Shown piece by piece: positions 1 through 8,283 of a stretch of DNA of 64,000 bases (the stretch's first letter is position 1; every line of letters starts with the position of its first letter). The stretch spans positions 2,914,001 through 2,978,000 of the forward strand of contig NZ_CP115396.1 of NCBI RefSeq assembly GCF_027625995.1. Direction: 5' to 3'. This DNA comes from Hymenobacter yonginensis. GTDB lineage: Bacteria > Bacteroidota > Bacteroidia > Cytophagales > Hymenobacteraceae. The translations under genes and the position numbers were made by a program. The notes beneath the pieces are model-generated. The model worked only from the letters and a program-made list of their open reading frames with translations. It did no database searches and was not told where the DNA came from.

Positions 1-1923
1 GTCTACTCGGGTGCGGGCCAGCAGTTCGGTGGTTGGCGCGGCCAGGCCGAGATGCAGTACATCAAGCGCTACCGCTACAATGGCCTGCTGAGCTTCGAAT
101 TTTCGTCGAGGCCCGCCGAGCGGCTGCTGCAGGAAGACGGCGTGACGGCCTCGGGCGCGGTGTTTCGGCAGCCCCGAAGCCCCAAAACACTATGGCTGCG
201 CTGGAGCCACTCGCCTACCCCGCGTCCCGGCGGCGGCCGGTTCTCGGCCAGCGTGAATGCTGGCAGCTCCGACTACAACCAGCAGAACTCGTTTGAGCCG
301 CGCCGCTTCCTGACGCCGGCTTTCTCCTCTACCATCAGCTACAGCAAGCAGCTGCGCAACGCGCCCATCAACTACTCGCTGAACCTGAGCCAGACCCAGA
401 ACACGCAAACCGGCGAAATGAGCTTCGTGCTGCCCGACGCCACGGTGCAGGTGGCGCGGCAGTACCCGTACCAGTGGCTGGGCATTTCGCCGAGCGGCAA
501 ATTCTACGAGCAGTTGTCCTTCTCCTACTCGCTCACGGGCCAGAACAAGGTCACGAACACCCAGGCGGCGCGGCAGCTCACGGGCGTGCCGCTGCTGGGC
601 GGCACCAACGCCGGTAGCGTCATCCCGATTAAGCTCGAAAATATTGCGACTCTGCTGCGCAACTCCCAGACCGGCCTGCGCCACGACTTCCAGATCCAGC
701 TGGGCAGCTACAACGTGCTCAAACACATCAACGTCAGCCCAGCCATCAGCTACAACGAAGTCTGGTATTTCAAGCGACTGGATTACAGCTATAACCCCGT
801 TGCTCAGGCAATCCGGGTAGATACCACCACCAGCTTCAACCGCCTCTACACGGTATCGGGCGGCGTGAACCTGGGTACCAACTTCTATGGCACACTAAAC
901 CGCAAGGGCACGCGCAAAATCCAGGCAATCCGCCACAAGGTTACGCCCAACATCAGCTACCAGTACGCGCCCAACGCCAACCCCGACTACCGCCAGAGCC
1001 TCAACCTGCCGCTGGGCACCAGCCTCGATGGGCAGGGCCGCTTGGTGGATTCGCGCATTTTCTCGCGCTACGAAGGATTCCTGTACGGCACGCCCGCCGG
1101 GCAGCGCCAGAGCCAGGTGAGCTTCTCGCTGCAGAACGCCGTGGAAATGAAGGTGCGCAACAAGAACGACACCACCGGCACCACGCCGTTCAACAAAGTC
1201 AGTTTGATTGACGGACTCGACTTCAGCGCCGGCTACAACTTCCTGGCCGTGGGCCCAAAACTGAGCCCGCTCAGCGCCACGTTCCGCACGCAGATAGCCA
1301 AAAAGCTCAGCGTCAACATCACCTCGTCGTTTGACTTCTACCAGCGCGACACCTCGGGCGTGACCATCGACAAGTTCCTGTTCGACCAGGATAACCGCCG
1401 CCTGACGCGCCTCACGTCGGCTTCGCTGCAGCTGAACTACCAGTTCAACCCGGCGCAGAACCCGAACAAGAAAAGCAACATACCGCGCGCTGTGGCCCCC
1501 GTAAATGACCCCACGCTCGGCAACCCCAACCCTATCAACCCCTACGAGGACTACGTGGACTTCGAGCTGCCCTGGGAAATGACCACCGGCTTCTCCATTC
1601 TCTACGTCGATCCGGGCGTGCGGCCTTCGCGCGGCACCTACGTGCGTACCCGTGCCTTTACCACGGCCGCCCTCAACCTGAGCGGCTCCGTGAAGCTGAC
1701 CAGCAACACCCGTGTCGGCTACACCACCAACTACGACTTCATCAACAAAAACCCGGCTTTCACTTCGCTGGACATCTTCCGCGACCTGCACTGCTGGCAG
1801 ATTACGGCCAACTGGCGCCCGTTCAGCGGCTACGGCCAGGGCTACTTCGTGACCATTGCCGCCAAGTCGGCGCTGCTGCAGGATCTGAAGCTGAACCGCA
1901 ACCGCACGTTCCTGAACTATTAG
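1..1923 (+). CDS. lptD: LptD-like LPS assembly outer-membrane protein (3' part)
   Basis: The frame is open from base 1, so the gene begins before the window and only the last 640 residues are present. The translation is a long run of alternating aromatic and polar strands typical of an outer-membrane barrel, and resembles the C-terminal barrel of Bacteroidota LptD/OstA proteins, which place LPS in the outer leaflet together with LptE. Visible landmarks include NISYQYAPNANPDY in the middle and NANWRPFSGYG-like strands near the end. The stop TAG is followed within 10 bases by a small hairpin (1933-1960) that could end transcription. Assignment rests on overall resemblance; a different large barrel of the same superfamily is possible. 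The N-terminal OstA domain cannot be checked. Confidence 0.75.
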   Translation, partial: VYSGAGQQFGGWRGQAEMQYIKRYRYNGLLSFEFSSRPAERLLQEDGVTASGAVFRQPRSPKTLWLRWSHSPTPRPGGGRFSASVNAGSSDYNQQNSFEPRRFLTPAFSSTISYSKQLRNAPINYSLNLSQTQNTQTGEMSFVLPDATVQVARQYPYQWLGISPSGKFYEQLSFSYSLTGQNKVTNTQAARQLTGVPLLGGTNAGSVIPIKLENIATLLRNSQTGLRHDFQIQLGSYNVLKHINVSPAISYNEVWYFKRLDYSYNPVAQAIRVDTTTSFNRLYTVSGGVNLGTNFYGTLNRKGTRKIQAIRHKVTPNISYQYAPNANPDYRQSLNLPLGTSLDGQGRLVDSRIFSRYEGFLYGTPAGQRQSQVSFSLQNAVEMKVRNKNDTTGTTPFNKVSLIDGLDFSAGYNFLAVGPKLSPLSATFRTQIAKKLSVNITSSFDFYQRDTSGVTIDKFLFDQDNRRLTRLTSASLQLNYQFNPAQNPNKKSNIPRAVAPVNDPTLGNPNPINPYEDYVDFELPWEMTTGFSILYVDPGVRPSRGTYVRTRAFTTAALNLSGSVKLTSNTRVGYTTNYDFINKNPAFTSLDIFRDLHCWQITANWRPFSGYGQGYFVTIAAKSALLQDLKLNRNRTFLNY

Positions 1924-1932
1924 ATTCGGAGA

Positions 1933-1960
1933 GTAGCGCGAACTACCAGGTTCGCGCTAC
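1933..1960. repeat. Short hairpin of the GTAGCGCGAAC family
   Basis: GTAGCGCGAAC and its reverse complement GTTCGCGCTAC flank a 6-base loop directly after the lptD stop. The same word forms the outer arms of much longer palindromes at 26442-26533 and 60494-60582, so this may be a minimal member of that family as well as a weak terminator. Confidence 0.7.
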
Positions 1961-2095
1961 TGCTGTGCCAGCTCTGTGCGTGCGTAGCGGCTGCGTTTGG
2001 CCGGCTTATTTCTGAAAAATCCGCAGCTTTGACCTGCGGCTTCAGCCGGCATTTTTCTGTTTGCACCTCCCCACGCTCCTAATACCCTCACCACC

Positions 2096-2911
2096 ATGTC
2101 TCAGCACAAAGAAGTCAAGCTCGTGACCACCCATCAGCTGCTGGCTATGAAGCAGCGCGGGGAGAAGATTTCCATGCTCACGGCCTACGATTTCTCCATG
2201 GCCACCATTCTCGACGGTGCCGGCATCGATGTGCTGCTCGTCGGCGACTCGGCCTCCAACGTCATGGCCGGCCACGAAACCACGCTGCCCATCACCCTCG
2301 ACCAGATGATCTACCACGCCCAAAGCGTGGTGCGCGCTGTGAAGCGTGCCTTTGTGGTGGTGGATATGCCGTTTGGCTCCTACCAGGGCAATTCGTCGGT
2401 AGCGCTGCAGTCGGCCATTCGCATCATGAAGGAGTCGGGCGGGCACGGCATCAAGCTGGAAGGCGGCGCCGAAATCAAGGACAGCATCACCCGCATCCTC
2501 ACGGCCGGCATCCCGGTGATGGGCCATCTGGGCCTCACTCCCCAAAGTATTTATAAATTTGGCACCTACACCGTGCGGGCCAAAGAGGAAGCCGAGGCGC
2601 AGAAGCTCATCGAAGATGCCCTGCTGCTGGAAGAAATCGGCTGCTTTGCCCTAGTGCTGGAGAAAATCCCTTCCTCACTAGCCAAGCAGGTAGCCGAGAA
2701 GCTCACCATTCCGGTTATCGGCATCGGCGCCGGCCCTGATGTGGACGGGCAGGTACTGGTAGTGCATGACATGCTGGGCATCACCAAGGAGTTCAAGCCG
2801 CGCTTCCTGCGCCGCTACGCCGACCTGGGCGACATCATGCACGAAGCCGTGCAGCGCTACATCCAGGACGTAAAAAGCCGTGACTTCCCGACCCAGGAAG
2901 AAGCATATTAA
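2096..2911 (+). CDS. panB: 3-methyl-2-oxobutanoate hydroxymethyltransferase
   Basis: This 271-residue cytoplasmic enzyme transfers a hydroxymethyl group from 5,10-methylene-tetrahydrofolate to alpha-ketoisovalerate, the first committed step of pantothenate and CoA synthesis. Family motifs are in order: MLTAYD near residue 27, VGDS with metal-ligand Asp51, [10 protein letters not shown] with Asp90, IKLEGG with Lys120, GHLGLTPQ near 143, and LEKIP with the likely catalytic Glu189. Length and start ATG are normal for PanB. No panC or panD lies next to it. An 82-base palindromic element fills the gap to the next gene. Confidence 0.97.
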   Translation: MSQHKEVKLVTTHQLLAMKQRGEKISMLTAYDFSMATILDGAGIDVLLVGDSASNVMAGHETTLPITLDQMIYHAQSVVRAVKRAFVVVDMPFGSYQGNSSVALQSAIRIMKESGGHGIKLEGGAEIKDSITRILTAGIPVMGHLGLTPQSIYKFGTYTVRAKEEAEAQKLIEDALLLEEIGCFALVLEKIPSSLAKQVAEKLTIPVIGIGAGPDVDGQVLVVHDMLGITKEFKPRFLRRYADLGDIMHEAVQRYIQDVKSRDFPTQEEAY

Positions 2912-2925
2912 ATCAATTATCCTGT

Positions 2926-3007
2926 CTGTCATTCCGAGCGAAGCGAGGAATCTGAAGTAGCCTGTTTGCTATAGGAGCCAGATTCCTCGCTCTGCTCGGA
3001 ATGACAG
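2926..3007. repeat. Palindromic intergenic element, CATTCCGAGC family (copy 1)
   Basis: Arms 2926-2954 and 2979-3007 are 29 bases each with 27 pairing positions around a 24-base loop. The arm reads CTGTCATTCCGAGCGAAGCG and continues GAGGAATCTG. The element lies 15 bases after the panB stop and 19 bases before the start of the RluA-type gene. Related copies are at 27264-27355 (perfect) and 60615-60654 (one arm only). Confidence 0.9.
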
Positions 3008-3025
3008 CCTTACTTTTTCCTCAGA

Positions 3026-3733
3026 GTGAATCGTCCGAATCTGTGGTCGGAACAGAAGGAAATTCTGTTCGAAGACAACCATCTGCTCGTTATCAACAAG
3101 CCCGCCGGCCTGCTTGTGCAGGGCGACGCCACCGGCGACGAGCCCCTTTCGGCCAAGGCCGAGGAATACCTACGCTTCAAGTACAAGAAGCCCGGCGCCG
3201 CCTTCGTGGGCGTGGCGCACCGCATCGACAGGCCCGTGAGCGGCATTGTGGTGCTGGCCAAAACCAGCAAAGCCCTGAGCCGCCTCAACGAAATGTTCCG
3301 CGACAACAAGATGCACAAGACCTACTGGGCCCTCACCGGTATGTGCCCCAACCCGCTCAGCGGCCACCTCACACACTGGCTGGTCAAGGACCCCATCCGC
3401 AACACCACCAAAGCCTACCCCGAGCGCCACGGCCAGGGCTTGAAATCGGAGCTTGACTATCAGGTGCTGGGGCAGGCCGGCAACCGCTGGCTGCTGCAGG
3501 TGAACCCCATTACGGGCCGCCCGCACCAGATCCGGGTGCAGCTGAGCACCGGCCTGGGCACGCCCATCGTCGGCGACGTGAAGTACGGCTTTATTGCCCC
3601 GCTGCCCGACGTGAGCATCGCCCTGCACGCCCGCCAGCTGGAGTTGCAGCACCCTGTCACGAAGGAAAACATGGTGCTGGTAGCGCCCCTGCCGGATATG
3701 CCGCACTGGGAAGCGGCCCAGGCCTACTACTAA
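3026..3733 (+). CDS. RluA-family RNA pseudouridine synthase
   Basis: The 235-residue protein isomerises uridine to pseudouridine in rRNA or tRNA. The family signature HRIDRPVSG holds catalytic Asp68, followed by IVVLAKT; NPITGRPHQIRVQL near residue 162 and GDVKYG near 182 are further RluA motifs. The start used here is GTG at 3026 (MNRPNLW); no ATG lies upstream in frame before the palindromic element, so GTG is the best choice. It lacks an S4 domain, so it is of the short RluA/TruC-like type; the target RNA cannot be told from sequence. Confidence 0.9.
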   Translation: MNRPNLWSEQKEILFEDNHLLVINKPAGLLVQGDATGDEPLSAKAEEYLRFKYKKPGAAFVGVAHRIDRPVSGIVVLAKTSKALSRLNEMFRDNKMHKTYWALTGMCPNPLSGHLTHWLVKDPIRNTTKAYPERHGQGLKSELDYQVLGQAGNRWLLQVNPITGRPHQIRVQLSTGLGTPIVGDVKYGFIAPLPDVSIALHARQLELQHPVTKENMVLVAPLPDMPHWEAAQAYY

Positions 3734-3753
3734 CGGCCGGAGAGTACAATCAG

Positions 3754-3817
3754 GAAGAGGTGAGATTTTCGTTGCGGCAGCCCCAGTAAGCTACCACAAC
3801 GAAAGCCTCACCTCTTC
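3754..3817. repeat. Inverted repeat GAAGAGGTGAG...GTTG (family D, copy 1)
   Basis: Arms 3754-3774 and 3797-3817 (21 bases, 19 pairing) follow the pseudouridine synthase stop. The interior begins GTTGCGGCAGCCCC. A second intergenic hairpin at 35961-36024 shares the words GGTGAGRTT and GTTGCGGCWGCCC, so this is a dispersed element and not just a terminator. Confidence 0.8.
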
Positions 3818-3873
3818 TTCCTTCTGCCCCACGCTCATAATCCAACAACATTTTGGCCTTTTATATAGCAAAA

Positions 3874-3905
3874 TTGCGCTACCGCCGAGTGTGGCCGTAG
3901 TTTTG
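3874..3905 (+). promoter_or_regulatory. Candidate Bacteroidota promoter for the desaturase
   Basis: TTG at 3874-3876 and TAGTTTTG at 3898-3905 are 21 bases apart and match the Bacteroidota primary-sigma consensus (TTG, then TAnnTTTG). The element is about 90 bases before the desaturase ATG in an AT-rich stretch. Confidence 0.5.
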
Positions 3906-3996
3906 TAAAACGGCTTCTGAACTAAACCGTGTCTTTCGGGCTTTTGCGCTCTGACACCGCAGCCGTTCCTGCACTGTTTCTAATCCATTTTGGCCC

Positions 3997-4752
3997 ATGG
4001 CAATTCTCGTTTTCTTCATTGCCCATTACTACCTGTCGCTGTTCACGCAGACATTTTTCCTGCACCGCTACGCGGCGCACAAGATGTTTACGATGAACAA
4101 GTTCTGGGAGCGTTTCTTCTTCCTGTTCACCTACATCTGCCAGGGCTCTTCGTTCCTGTCGCCGCGGGCGTACGCGCTGCTGCACCGCATGCACCACGCC
4201 TACTCCGACACCGAGATGGACCCCCACTCGCCCCACTTCTCCTCGAATGCTTTTTCGATGATGTGGAAGACCAAGGTGATTTACAGCGAAGTAGTGCTCG
4301 ACAAGCACGACGCAGCCAAGCGCTTTGAAGGCGACACGCCCGAGTGGAGCTGGCTCGACAAGTTCGGCGGCACCGTGTATTCCCGCTTGGGCTGGGGCAC
4401 GGTCTACGTGCTGTTCTACATCAACTTCGCCACGGCCTGGTGGCAGTACCTGCTGCTGCCGGTGCACTTTCTGATGGGCCCGATTCACGGCGCTATCGTG
4501 AACTGGGGCGGCCACAAATACGGCTACCAGAACTTCGACAACCACGACAAGTCGCGCAACACGCTGCCCTTCGACTTCCTGGCTTTCGGCGAGCTGTTCC
4601 AGAACAATCACCACAAGCTGCCGATGCGCGTCAACTTCGGCGTGAAGAAATGGGAGCTGGATCCCACCTACTCGGTTATCTGGCTGCTCGATAAGGCCCG
4701 CATCGTGAAGGTGAAGCGCAAGTGGCAGGAATCGGTGCCGATGGCCGCTTAA
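3997..4752 (+). CDS. Stearoyl-CoA desaturase-type fatty acid desaturase
   Basis: The 251-residue integral membrane di-iron enzyme is expected to insert a cis double bond (probably delta-9) in an acyl chain. The three histidine boxes are visible: HRYAAH (residues 23-28), HRMHH (63-67) and QNNHH near residue 205, with an extra HGAIVNWGGH segment as in delta-9 acyl-CoA/acyl-lipid desaturases. Hydrophobic segments flank the boxes. The N-terminus is short, and ATG at 3997 is preceded by another possible reading with no better start. A hairpin terminator follows. A second, unrelated-subfamily desaturase lies at 55335-56411. Acyl carrier and electron donor are unknown. Confidence 0.88.
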   Translation: MAILVFFIAHYYLSLFTQTFFLHRYAAHKMFTMNKFWERFFFLFTYICQGSSFLSPRAYALLHRMHHAYSDTEMDPHSPHFSSNAFSMMWKTKVIYSEVVLDKHDAAKRFEGDTPEWSWLDKFGGTVYSRLGWGTVYVLFYINFATAWWQYLLLPVHFLMGPIHGAIVNWGGHKYGYQNFDNHDKSRNTLPFDFLAFGELFQNNHHKLPMRVNFGVKKWELDPTYSVIWLLDKARIVKVKRKWQESVPMAA

Positions 4753-4775
4753 CTCCAGATATTTTGTTTGCCCTG

Positions 4776-4807
4776 AAAAGGCTGTTGCTGACCGGCAACA
4801 GCCTTTT
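4776..4807 (+). terminator. Hairpin terminator after desaturase
   Basis: AAAAGGCTGTTGC and its perfect complement (13 bases) enclose a 6-base loop and end in a short T run, 24 bases after the desaturase stop. Confidence 0.85.
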
Positions 4808-4887
4808 CTGTTGCTAGGCAAGGCTGCCCGGGGCGGGCAGGCACTGGTTGAATCTGCGTAATCCTTTCAATCTGCAAAATCTGTGAT

Positions 4888-4895
4888 TACCTTTG
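4888..4895 (+). promoter_or_regulatory. Candidate -7 element for rpsP
   Basis: TACCTTTG matches TAnnTTTG 52 bases before the rpsP ATG. No clear TTG lies at the expected distance upstream, so this is only a weak promoter call. Confidence 0.35.
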
Positions 4896-4947
4896 CACCT
4901 CATTTTCAACCAGACGCACGAGTTGCGTCGCTTAACCAACCCGGTTT

Positions 4948-5490
4948 ATGGCAGTTAAAATCCGCCTCGCCCGTCGCGGCCGCAAAAAGGCCGCTCAGTT
5001 CGACATCGTTGTTGCCGATTCGCGCGCTCCGCGTGATGGCCGTTTCATCGAGAAAATCGGTACCTACGACCCCAACACCAACCCCGCTTCCATCAACTTC
5101 GATGGCGAGAAGGCGTTTGACTGGATCATGAAAGGTGCCCAGCCTACCGACACGGTACGTGCTATGCTCTCTTACCGCGGTGTGCTCTACCGCAAACACC
5201 TGCAACTGGGTGTTATCAAAGGCGCTATTTCGCAGGACGTAGCCGACCAGCGCTACAACGACTGGAAAGAGCAGAAAGACGCTAAAATCGAAGGCAAGCG
5301 CACCAACCTCGGCACCGCCAAGGAGGAAGCTCGCAAAGCTGCCCTGGCTGCTGAGACCAAAGTGAAGGAAGCCCGTGCCGAGGCTATCCGCAAGAAAAAC
5401 ACGCCCGCCCCAACGGAAGCTCCGGCTGCTGAAGGCGAAACCACCGAGGCAGAAGCTACGGCCGAAACCACGGACGAAGCCGGCGCTTAG
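4948..5490 (+). CDS. rpsP: 30S ribosomal protein S16
   Basis: The N-terminal part ([20 protein letters not shown], then [22 protein letters not shown]) is classic S16, a small-subunit assembly protein that binds 16S rRNA. The S16 core ends near residue 80. The remaining 100 residues are a charged Lys/Glu then Ala/Glu/Thr-rich tail, making the protein 180 residues against about 80-90 in enteric bacteria; long tails of this kind are common in Bacteroidota. It opens the rpsP-rimM-trmD-rplS group, although each gap here carries its own palindromes, so the genes may not be one transcript. Confidence 0.97.
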   Translation: MAVKIRLARRGRKKAAQFDIVVADSRAPRDGRFIEKIGTYDPNTNPASINFDGEKAFDWIMKGAQPTDTVRAMLSYRGVLYRKHLQLGVIKGAISQDVADQRYNDWKEQKDAKIEGKRTNLGTAKEEARKAALAAETKVKEARAEAIRKKNTPAPTEAPAAEGETTEAEATAETTDEAGA

Positions 5491-5500
5491 TTTTCTGGTG

Positions 5501-5587
5501 AATAAGGTATTAGGTGATTAAGTGATTAGGAGTTCTTCAGCCGGCTTGGCTGGGGTCTTTTACCACTTAATCACCTAATTCCTTACT
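5501..5587. repeat. Inverted repeat made of GGTGATTAAGTG words
   Basis: Arms 5501-5524 and 5564-5587 pair at 22 of 24 positions and fill most of the rpsP-rimM gap. The arm is built from the near-repeated words TTAGGTGATTAAGTGATTAG. It resembles in style, but not in exact sequence, other gap-filling palindromes at 11891, 21931, 24731 and 33063. Confidence 0.8.
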
Positions 5588-5604
5588 TGCTTAACCACCT
5601 CTCC

Positions 5605-6186
5605 ATGACACTCGACGACTATTATCAGCTGGGCTCCATTGGGAAGCCACACGGCCTGAAAGGGTTTGTGGTAGCCTTCCTCGACGTGGACGACCTGCAC
5701 GCGTACCGCAAGCTGAAGTCGGTATTGCTGGAGATGCCCACGGCCCCCGGCAAGCTGGTGTCGTATGATGTGGAGAAGCTGCAGCCGCAAGCCAACGAGC
5801 GCGCCCTGCTCAAGCTCAAAGGTATCGACCGGATTGAGGAAGCCGAGCCCCTGCGCAACGCCAAGCTCTACCGCCCCCTGCAGGAGCTGCCGGCGCTGGC
5901 CGCCGACCAGTTCTACTTTCACGACGTCATCGGTTACACGGTGCTCGACGCGAAGCTGGGCACGCTGGGCATCGTAGAAACCTTCTACGAGCTGCCTCAG
6001 CAGGACGTGCTGGCCATGCGCTACCAGGGCCAGGAAGTGCTGATTCCGGTGGTGGACGAGTTGGTGTCGCACGCCGACCAAGCCACCAAGACGCTGCACG
6101 TCACGCTGCCCGAAGGGCTGCTGGACGTGTATCTGCTGCCTTCCTCGCGCGAGCAGGACGAGCCCGACGAAACCGAAGAAGCCTAG
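5605..6186 (+). CDS. rimM: Ribosome maturation factor RimM
   Basis: The protein (193 residues from ATG 5605) assists 30S head assembly by binding S19 and the 16S 3' domain. The N-terminal RimM barrel starts [16 protein letters not shown], followed by [20 protein letters not shown], and the C-terminal PRC-barrel has [16 protein letters not shown] and [10 protein letters not shown]. An in-frame TTG 18 bases upstream lies inside the preceding palindrome and is a less likely start. It ends in a short Asp/Glu tail. It is 11 bases from trmD, so the two are probably co-transcribed. Confidence 0.96.
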   Translation: MTLDDYYQLGSIGKPHGLKGFVVAFLDVDDLHAYRKLKSVLLEMPTAPGKLVSYDVEKLQPQANERALLKLKGIDRIEEAEPLRNAKLYRPLQELPALAADQFYFHDVIGYTVLDAKLGTLGIVETFYELPQQDVLAMRYQGQEVLIPVVDELVSHADQATKTLHVTLPEGLLDVYLLPSSREQDEPDETEEA

Positions 6187-6197
6187 TTCCGGCCATC

Positions 6198-6875
6198 ATG
6201 CGCATCGACATCGTCACGTGCCAGCCGGATTTGCTGATCAGCCCCTTCGCGCACTCCATCGTGAAACGCGCGCAGGACAAAGGGCTGGTGGAAATCCATC
6301 TGCACGATCTGCGCCGCTATGCCATCAACAAGCACGGCCAGATTGACGACTATGTGTTTGGCGGCGGCGCCGGCATGGTATTGCGGGTAGAGCCCATTGC
6401 GGCCTGCTTCGATGCCCTGCTGGCCGAGCGCAGCTACGACGCCATCATCTACCTCACGCCCGACGGTGAAACCCTACGGCAGCCTCTGGCCAACCGCCTC
6501 TCTTTGGCGGGCAACCTGCTGCTGCTGTGCGGGCACTACAAGGGCGTAGATGAGCGGATCCGGCAAGCCTACATCACCCACGAAATCAGCATCGGTGACT
6601 ACGTACTGAGCGGGGGCGAGATGGGCGCGGCGGTGCTTGTGGATGCGGTGGTGCGGCTGTTGCCGGGCGTGCTGGGCAACGAAGAATCGGCGCTCAGCGA
6701 CTCGTTTCAGGACAACCTGCTGGCGCCGCCCGTGTACACCCGCCCAGCGGAGTGGCGTGGGCTGCCGGTTCCGGAAATCCTGCTCTCCGGCAATACCCCC
6801 AAGATTGATGTCTGGCGGCACGACCAGGCGCTGGAAAGAACCCAGCACCGCCGCCCAGACCTGCTAAATGGCTAG
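6198..6875 (+). CDS. trmD: tRNA (guanine-37-N1)-methyltransferase
   Basis: This 225-residue SPOUT enzyme methylates G37 of tRNAs with SAM and protects against +1 frameshifting. Visible motifs are [13 protein letters not shown] at the start, [14 protein letters not shown] near residue 50, [13 protein letters not shown] near 112 and [15 protein letters not shown] near 132, which form the trefoil knot and SAM site. The C-terminal part has the expected [16 protein letters not shown]. Length is normal. It follows rimM by 11 bases. Confidence 0.97.
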   Translation: MRIDIVTCQPDLLISPFAHSIVKRAQDKGLVEIHLHDLRRYAINKHGQIDDYVFGGGAGMVLRVEPIAACFDALLAERSYDAIIYLTPDGETLRQPLANRLSLAGNLLLLCGHYKGVDERIRQAYITHEISIGDYVLSGGEMGAAVLVDAVVRLLPGVLGNEESALSDSFQDNLLAPPVYTRPAEWRGLPVPEILLSGNTPKIDVWRHDQALERTQHRRPDLLNG

Positions 6876-6960
6876 CTGAATTGAATGGTTGACTAGTTAC
6901 CCGGTTGCCTACCCCTTGAACGGCCAAGCATTCAGGTATTTACCCATTCAATATTTCAGC

Positions 6961-6991
6961 TTGCAATCCTAAAAACAGAGGGCTATATTTG
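6961..6991 (+). promoter_or_regulatory. Candidate Bacteroidota promoter for rplS
   Basis: TTG at 6961-6963 and TATATTTG at 6984-6991 are 20 bases apart, a good match to TTG-N19/20-TAnnTTTG. The distance to the rplS ATG is 56 bases. It suggests rplS has its own promoter. Confidence 0.65.
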
Positions 6992-7047
6992 CACCTCTTT
7001 ACCCGAAACCCCAGACGGCGCGGCCGTCCTTCACAGTTTTTTCAGCC

Positions 7048-7419
7048 ATGAGCGTACTACTCGATTTTATTCAGCAGGAATCCCAGGAGCGCCGCGCCAG
7101 CTTCCCCGCCTTTGCTGCCGGCGACACCGTTAACGTACACGTTAAGATTCGCGAGGGCAACAAGGAGCGCATTCAGCAGTTCCAAGGCGTTGTAATTCAG
7201 CGCAAAAACAGCAACTCCAACGGCGAAACCTTCACCGTTCGTAAGATTTCCAACCAGATCGGTACTGAGCGTATCTTCCCCCTGCTGTCGCCTAACATCG
7301 ACAAAGTGGAAGTAATCCGTCGTGGTAAAGTACGTCGTGCCCGTCTGTTCTACCTGCGTGGCCTGTCGGGCAAAGCAGCTCGTATCAAGGAGAAGCGTCG
7401 CACGGTGGTTGCCGCTTAA
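7048..7419 (+). CDS. rplS: 50S ribosomal protein L19
   Basis: The 123-residue protein lies at the interface of the two ribosomal subunits. The sequence shows [20 protein letters not shown], then [20 protein letters not shown] and [25 protein letters not shown], all diagnostic of L19. Length is normal. It is separated from trmD by a 172-base gap with its own promoter and is followed by a strong terminator. Confidence 0.98.
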   Translation: MSVLLDFIQQESQERRASFPAFAAGDTVNVHVKIREGNKERIQQFQGVVIQRKNSNSNGETFTVRKISNQIGTERIFPLLSPNIDKVEVIRRGKVRRARLFYLRGLSGKAARIKEKRRTVVAA

Positions 7420-7441
7420 GTCTTTCGACTTTCCTATACCG

Positions 7442-7486
7442 GCAAGGGCCGGCTTCTCCCAGGAGAGGCCGGCCCTTGCTTTTTTG
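7442..7486 (+). terminator. Rho-independent terminator of rplS
   Basis: GCAAGGGCCGGC and its perfect complement (12 bases) enclose a 14-base loop and are followed by TTTTTT. Confidence 0.93.
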
Positions 7487-7549
7487 TTGCCTGCCGTTGG
7501 TGTGCTTACTGCTAGCTAGTAAGCCGTTCAGGAAGCTATATAATAAACT

Positions 7550-7652
7550 AGCACGTCATGCAGAGCGCAGCGAAGCATCTCGCGTGCTGACACAGGAGTA
7601 GTGTTGCAACGTCAGCATGCGAGATGCTCCGCTGCGCTCTGCACGACGTGCT
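7550..7652. repeat. Palindromic element, CGTCATGCAGAGCGCAGCG family (copy 1)
   Basis: Arms 7550-7591 and 7611-7652 are 42 bases with 39 pairing positions and a 19-base loop. The arm begins AGCACGTCATGCAGAGCGCA. A lone arm of the same family is at 45591-45630. With the terminators at 7442 and 7681 it accounts for most of the 319-base gap 7420-7738; no gene is seen there. Confidence 0.9.
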
Positions 7653-7680
7653 ATCTTGTTCTGAAAGCCTTTTGAGGCAC

Positions 7681-7715
7681 AAAAAAAGGCGCTTCCGAAA
7701 GGAAGCGCCTTTTTG
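7681..7715. terminator. Bidirectional-looking terminator
   Basis: AAAAGGCGCTTCC, GAAA tetraloop-like centre and the perfect complement with flanking A and T runs. It is placed to end the minus-strand gene whose stop is at 7739. Confidence 0.88.
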
Positions 7716-7738
7716 GCTATCAGGTGGTCATCTTGCGC

Positions 7739-8125
7739 TTACTCGGCCGACTGGGCGCCCGACATCTGCTTGGCAGCGGCGCTCAGGGCTTCGCCCAGCT
7801 TGGTCACGCGCTCAGCGGTGTTGGGGTTCTCGGCGAATACGGCCGATTTGGTGGTGTTGGTGCCGAGGCGGGCCAGCAGCTTGCCTACCAGGTCCTTGTC
7901 GATGCCGCCACCGTTGAAGTGGGCCTTCAGGTCCTGCAGGTCTACTACAATCTGGTGCAGCTCAGGGTTATTGACATCCTTCAGATCTTCAATCCAGCGC
8001 TGGAAGTGGTTGTCGATACCGGAACGATCCGCTTCTTCCTGCAGGTCGCTGCCGAGGATTTTTACGGCGCCGTCGAGGTGGTTCTGGTGCTGGGTGTCGT
8101 CTTTGGGCTGCTTATGGAATGACAT
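7739..8125 (-). CDS. Conserved-looking hypothetical protein, 128 aa
   Basis: I do not recognise a family. The protein is soluble and acidic, has no signal peptide or membrane segment, and is predicted mainly helical (HFQRWIEDLKDVNNPELHQI and LVGKLLARLG are amphipathic). A Gly-rich turn (FNGGGID) lies near residue 72 and the C-terminus is Ala-rich. A well-formed terminator follows, and coding bias matches neighbours, so it is likely real. It is transcribed away from the divergent M1 peptidase gene, 158 bases off. The repeated use of ELHQI and KLGEAL segments gives no function. Confidence 0.75.
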   Translation of the reverse strand: MSFHKQPKDDTQHQNHLDGAVKILGSDLQEEADRSGIDNHFQRWIEDLKDVNNPELHQIVVDLQDLKAHFNGGGIDKDLVGKLLARLGTNTTKSAVFAENPNTAERVTKLGEALSAAAKQMSGAQSAE

Positions 8126-8283
8126 GTCGGAGAAATTTGGCTGCCGGCACTAGGCGGCAGGGTGAAACATATGGGCCAACAAACGCAAGGGGTTAAGGAA
8201 AGGTTATGCCGCGGCCGGGCCGCAATACGCAGCAGACCCTTACTTTCGTTTCCTGGTTGTCGTTTCGCCTGTTGCTGCTTTGT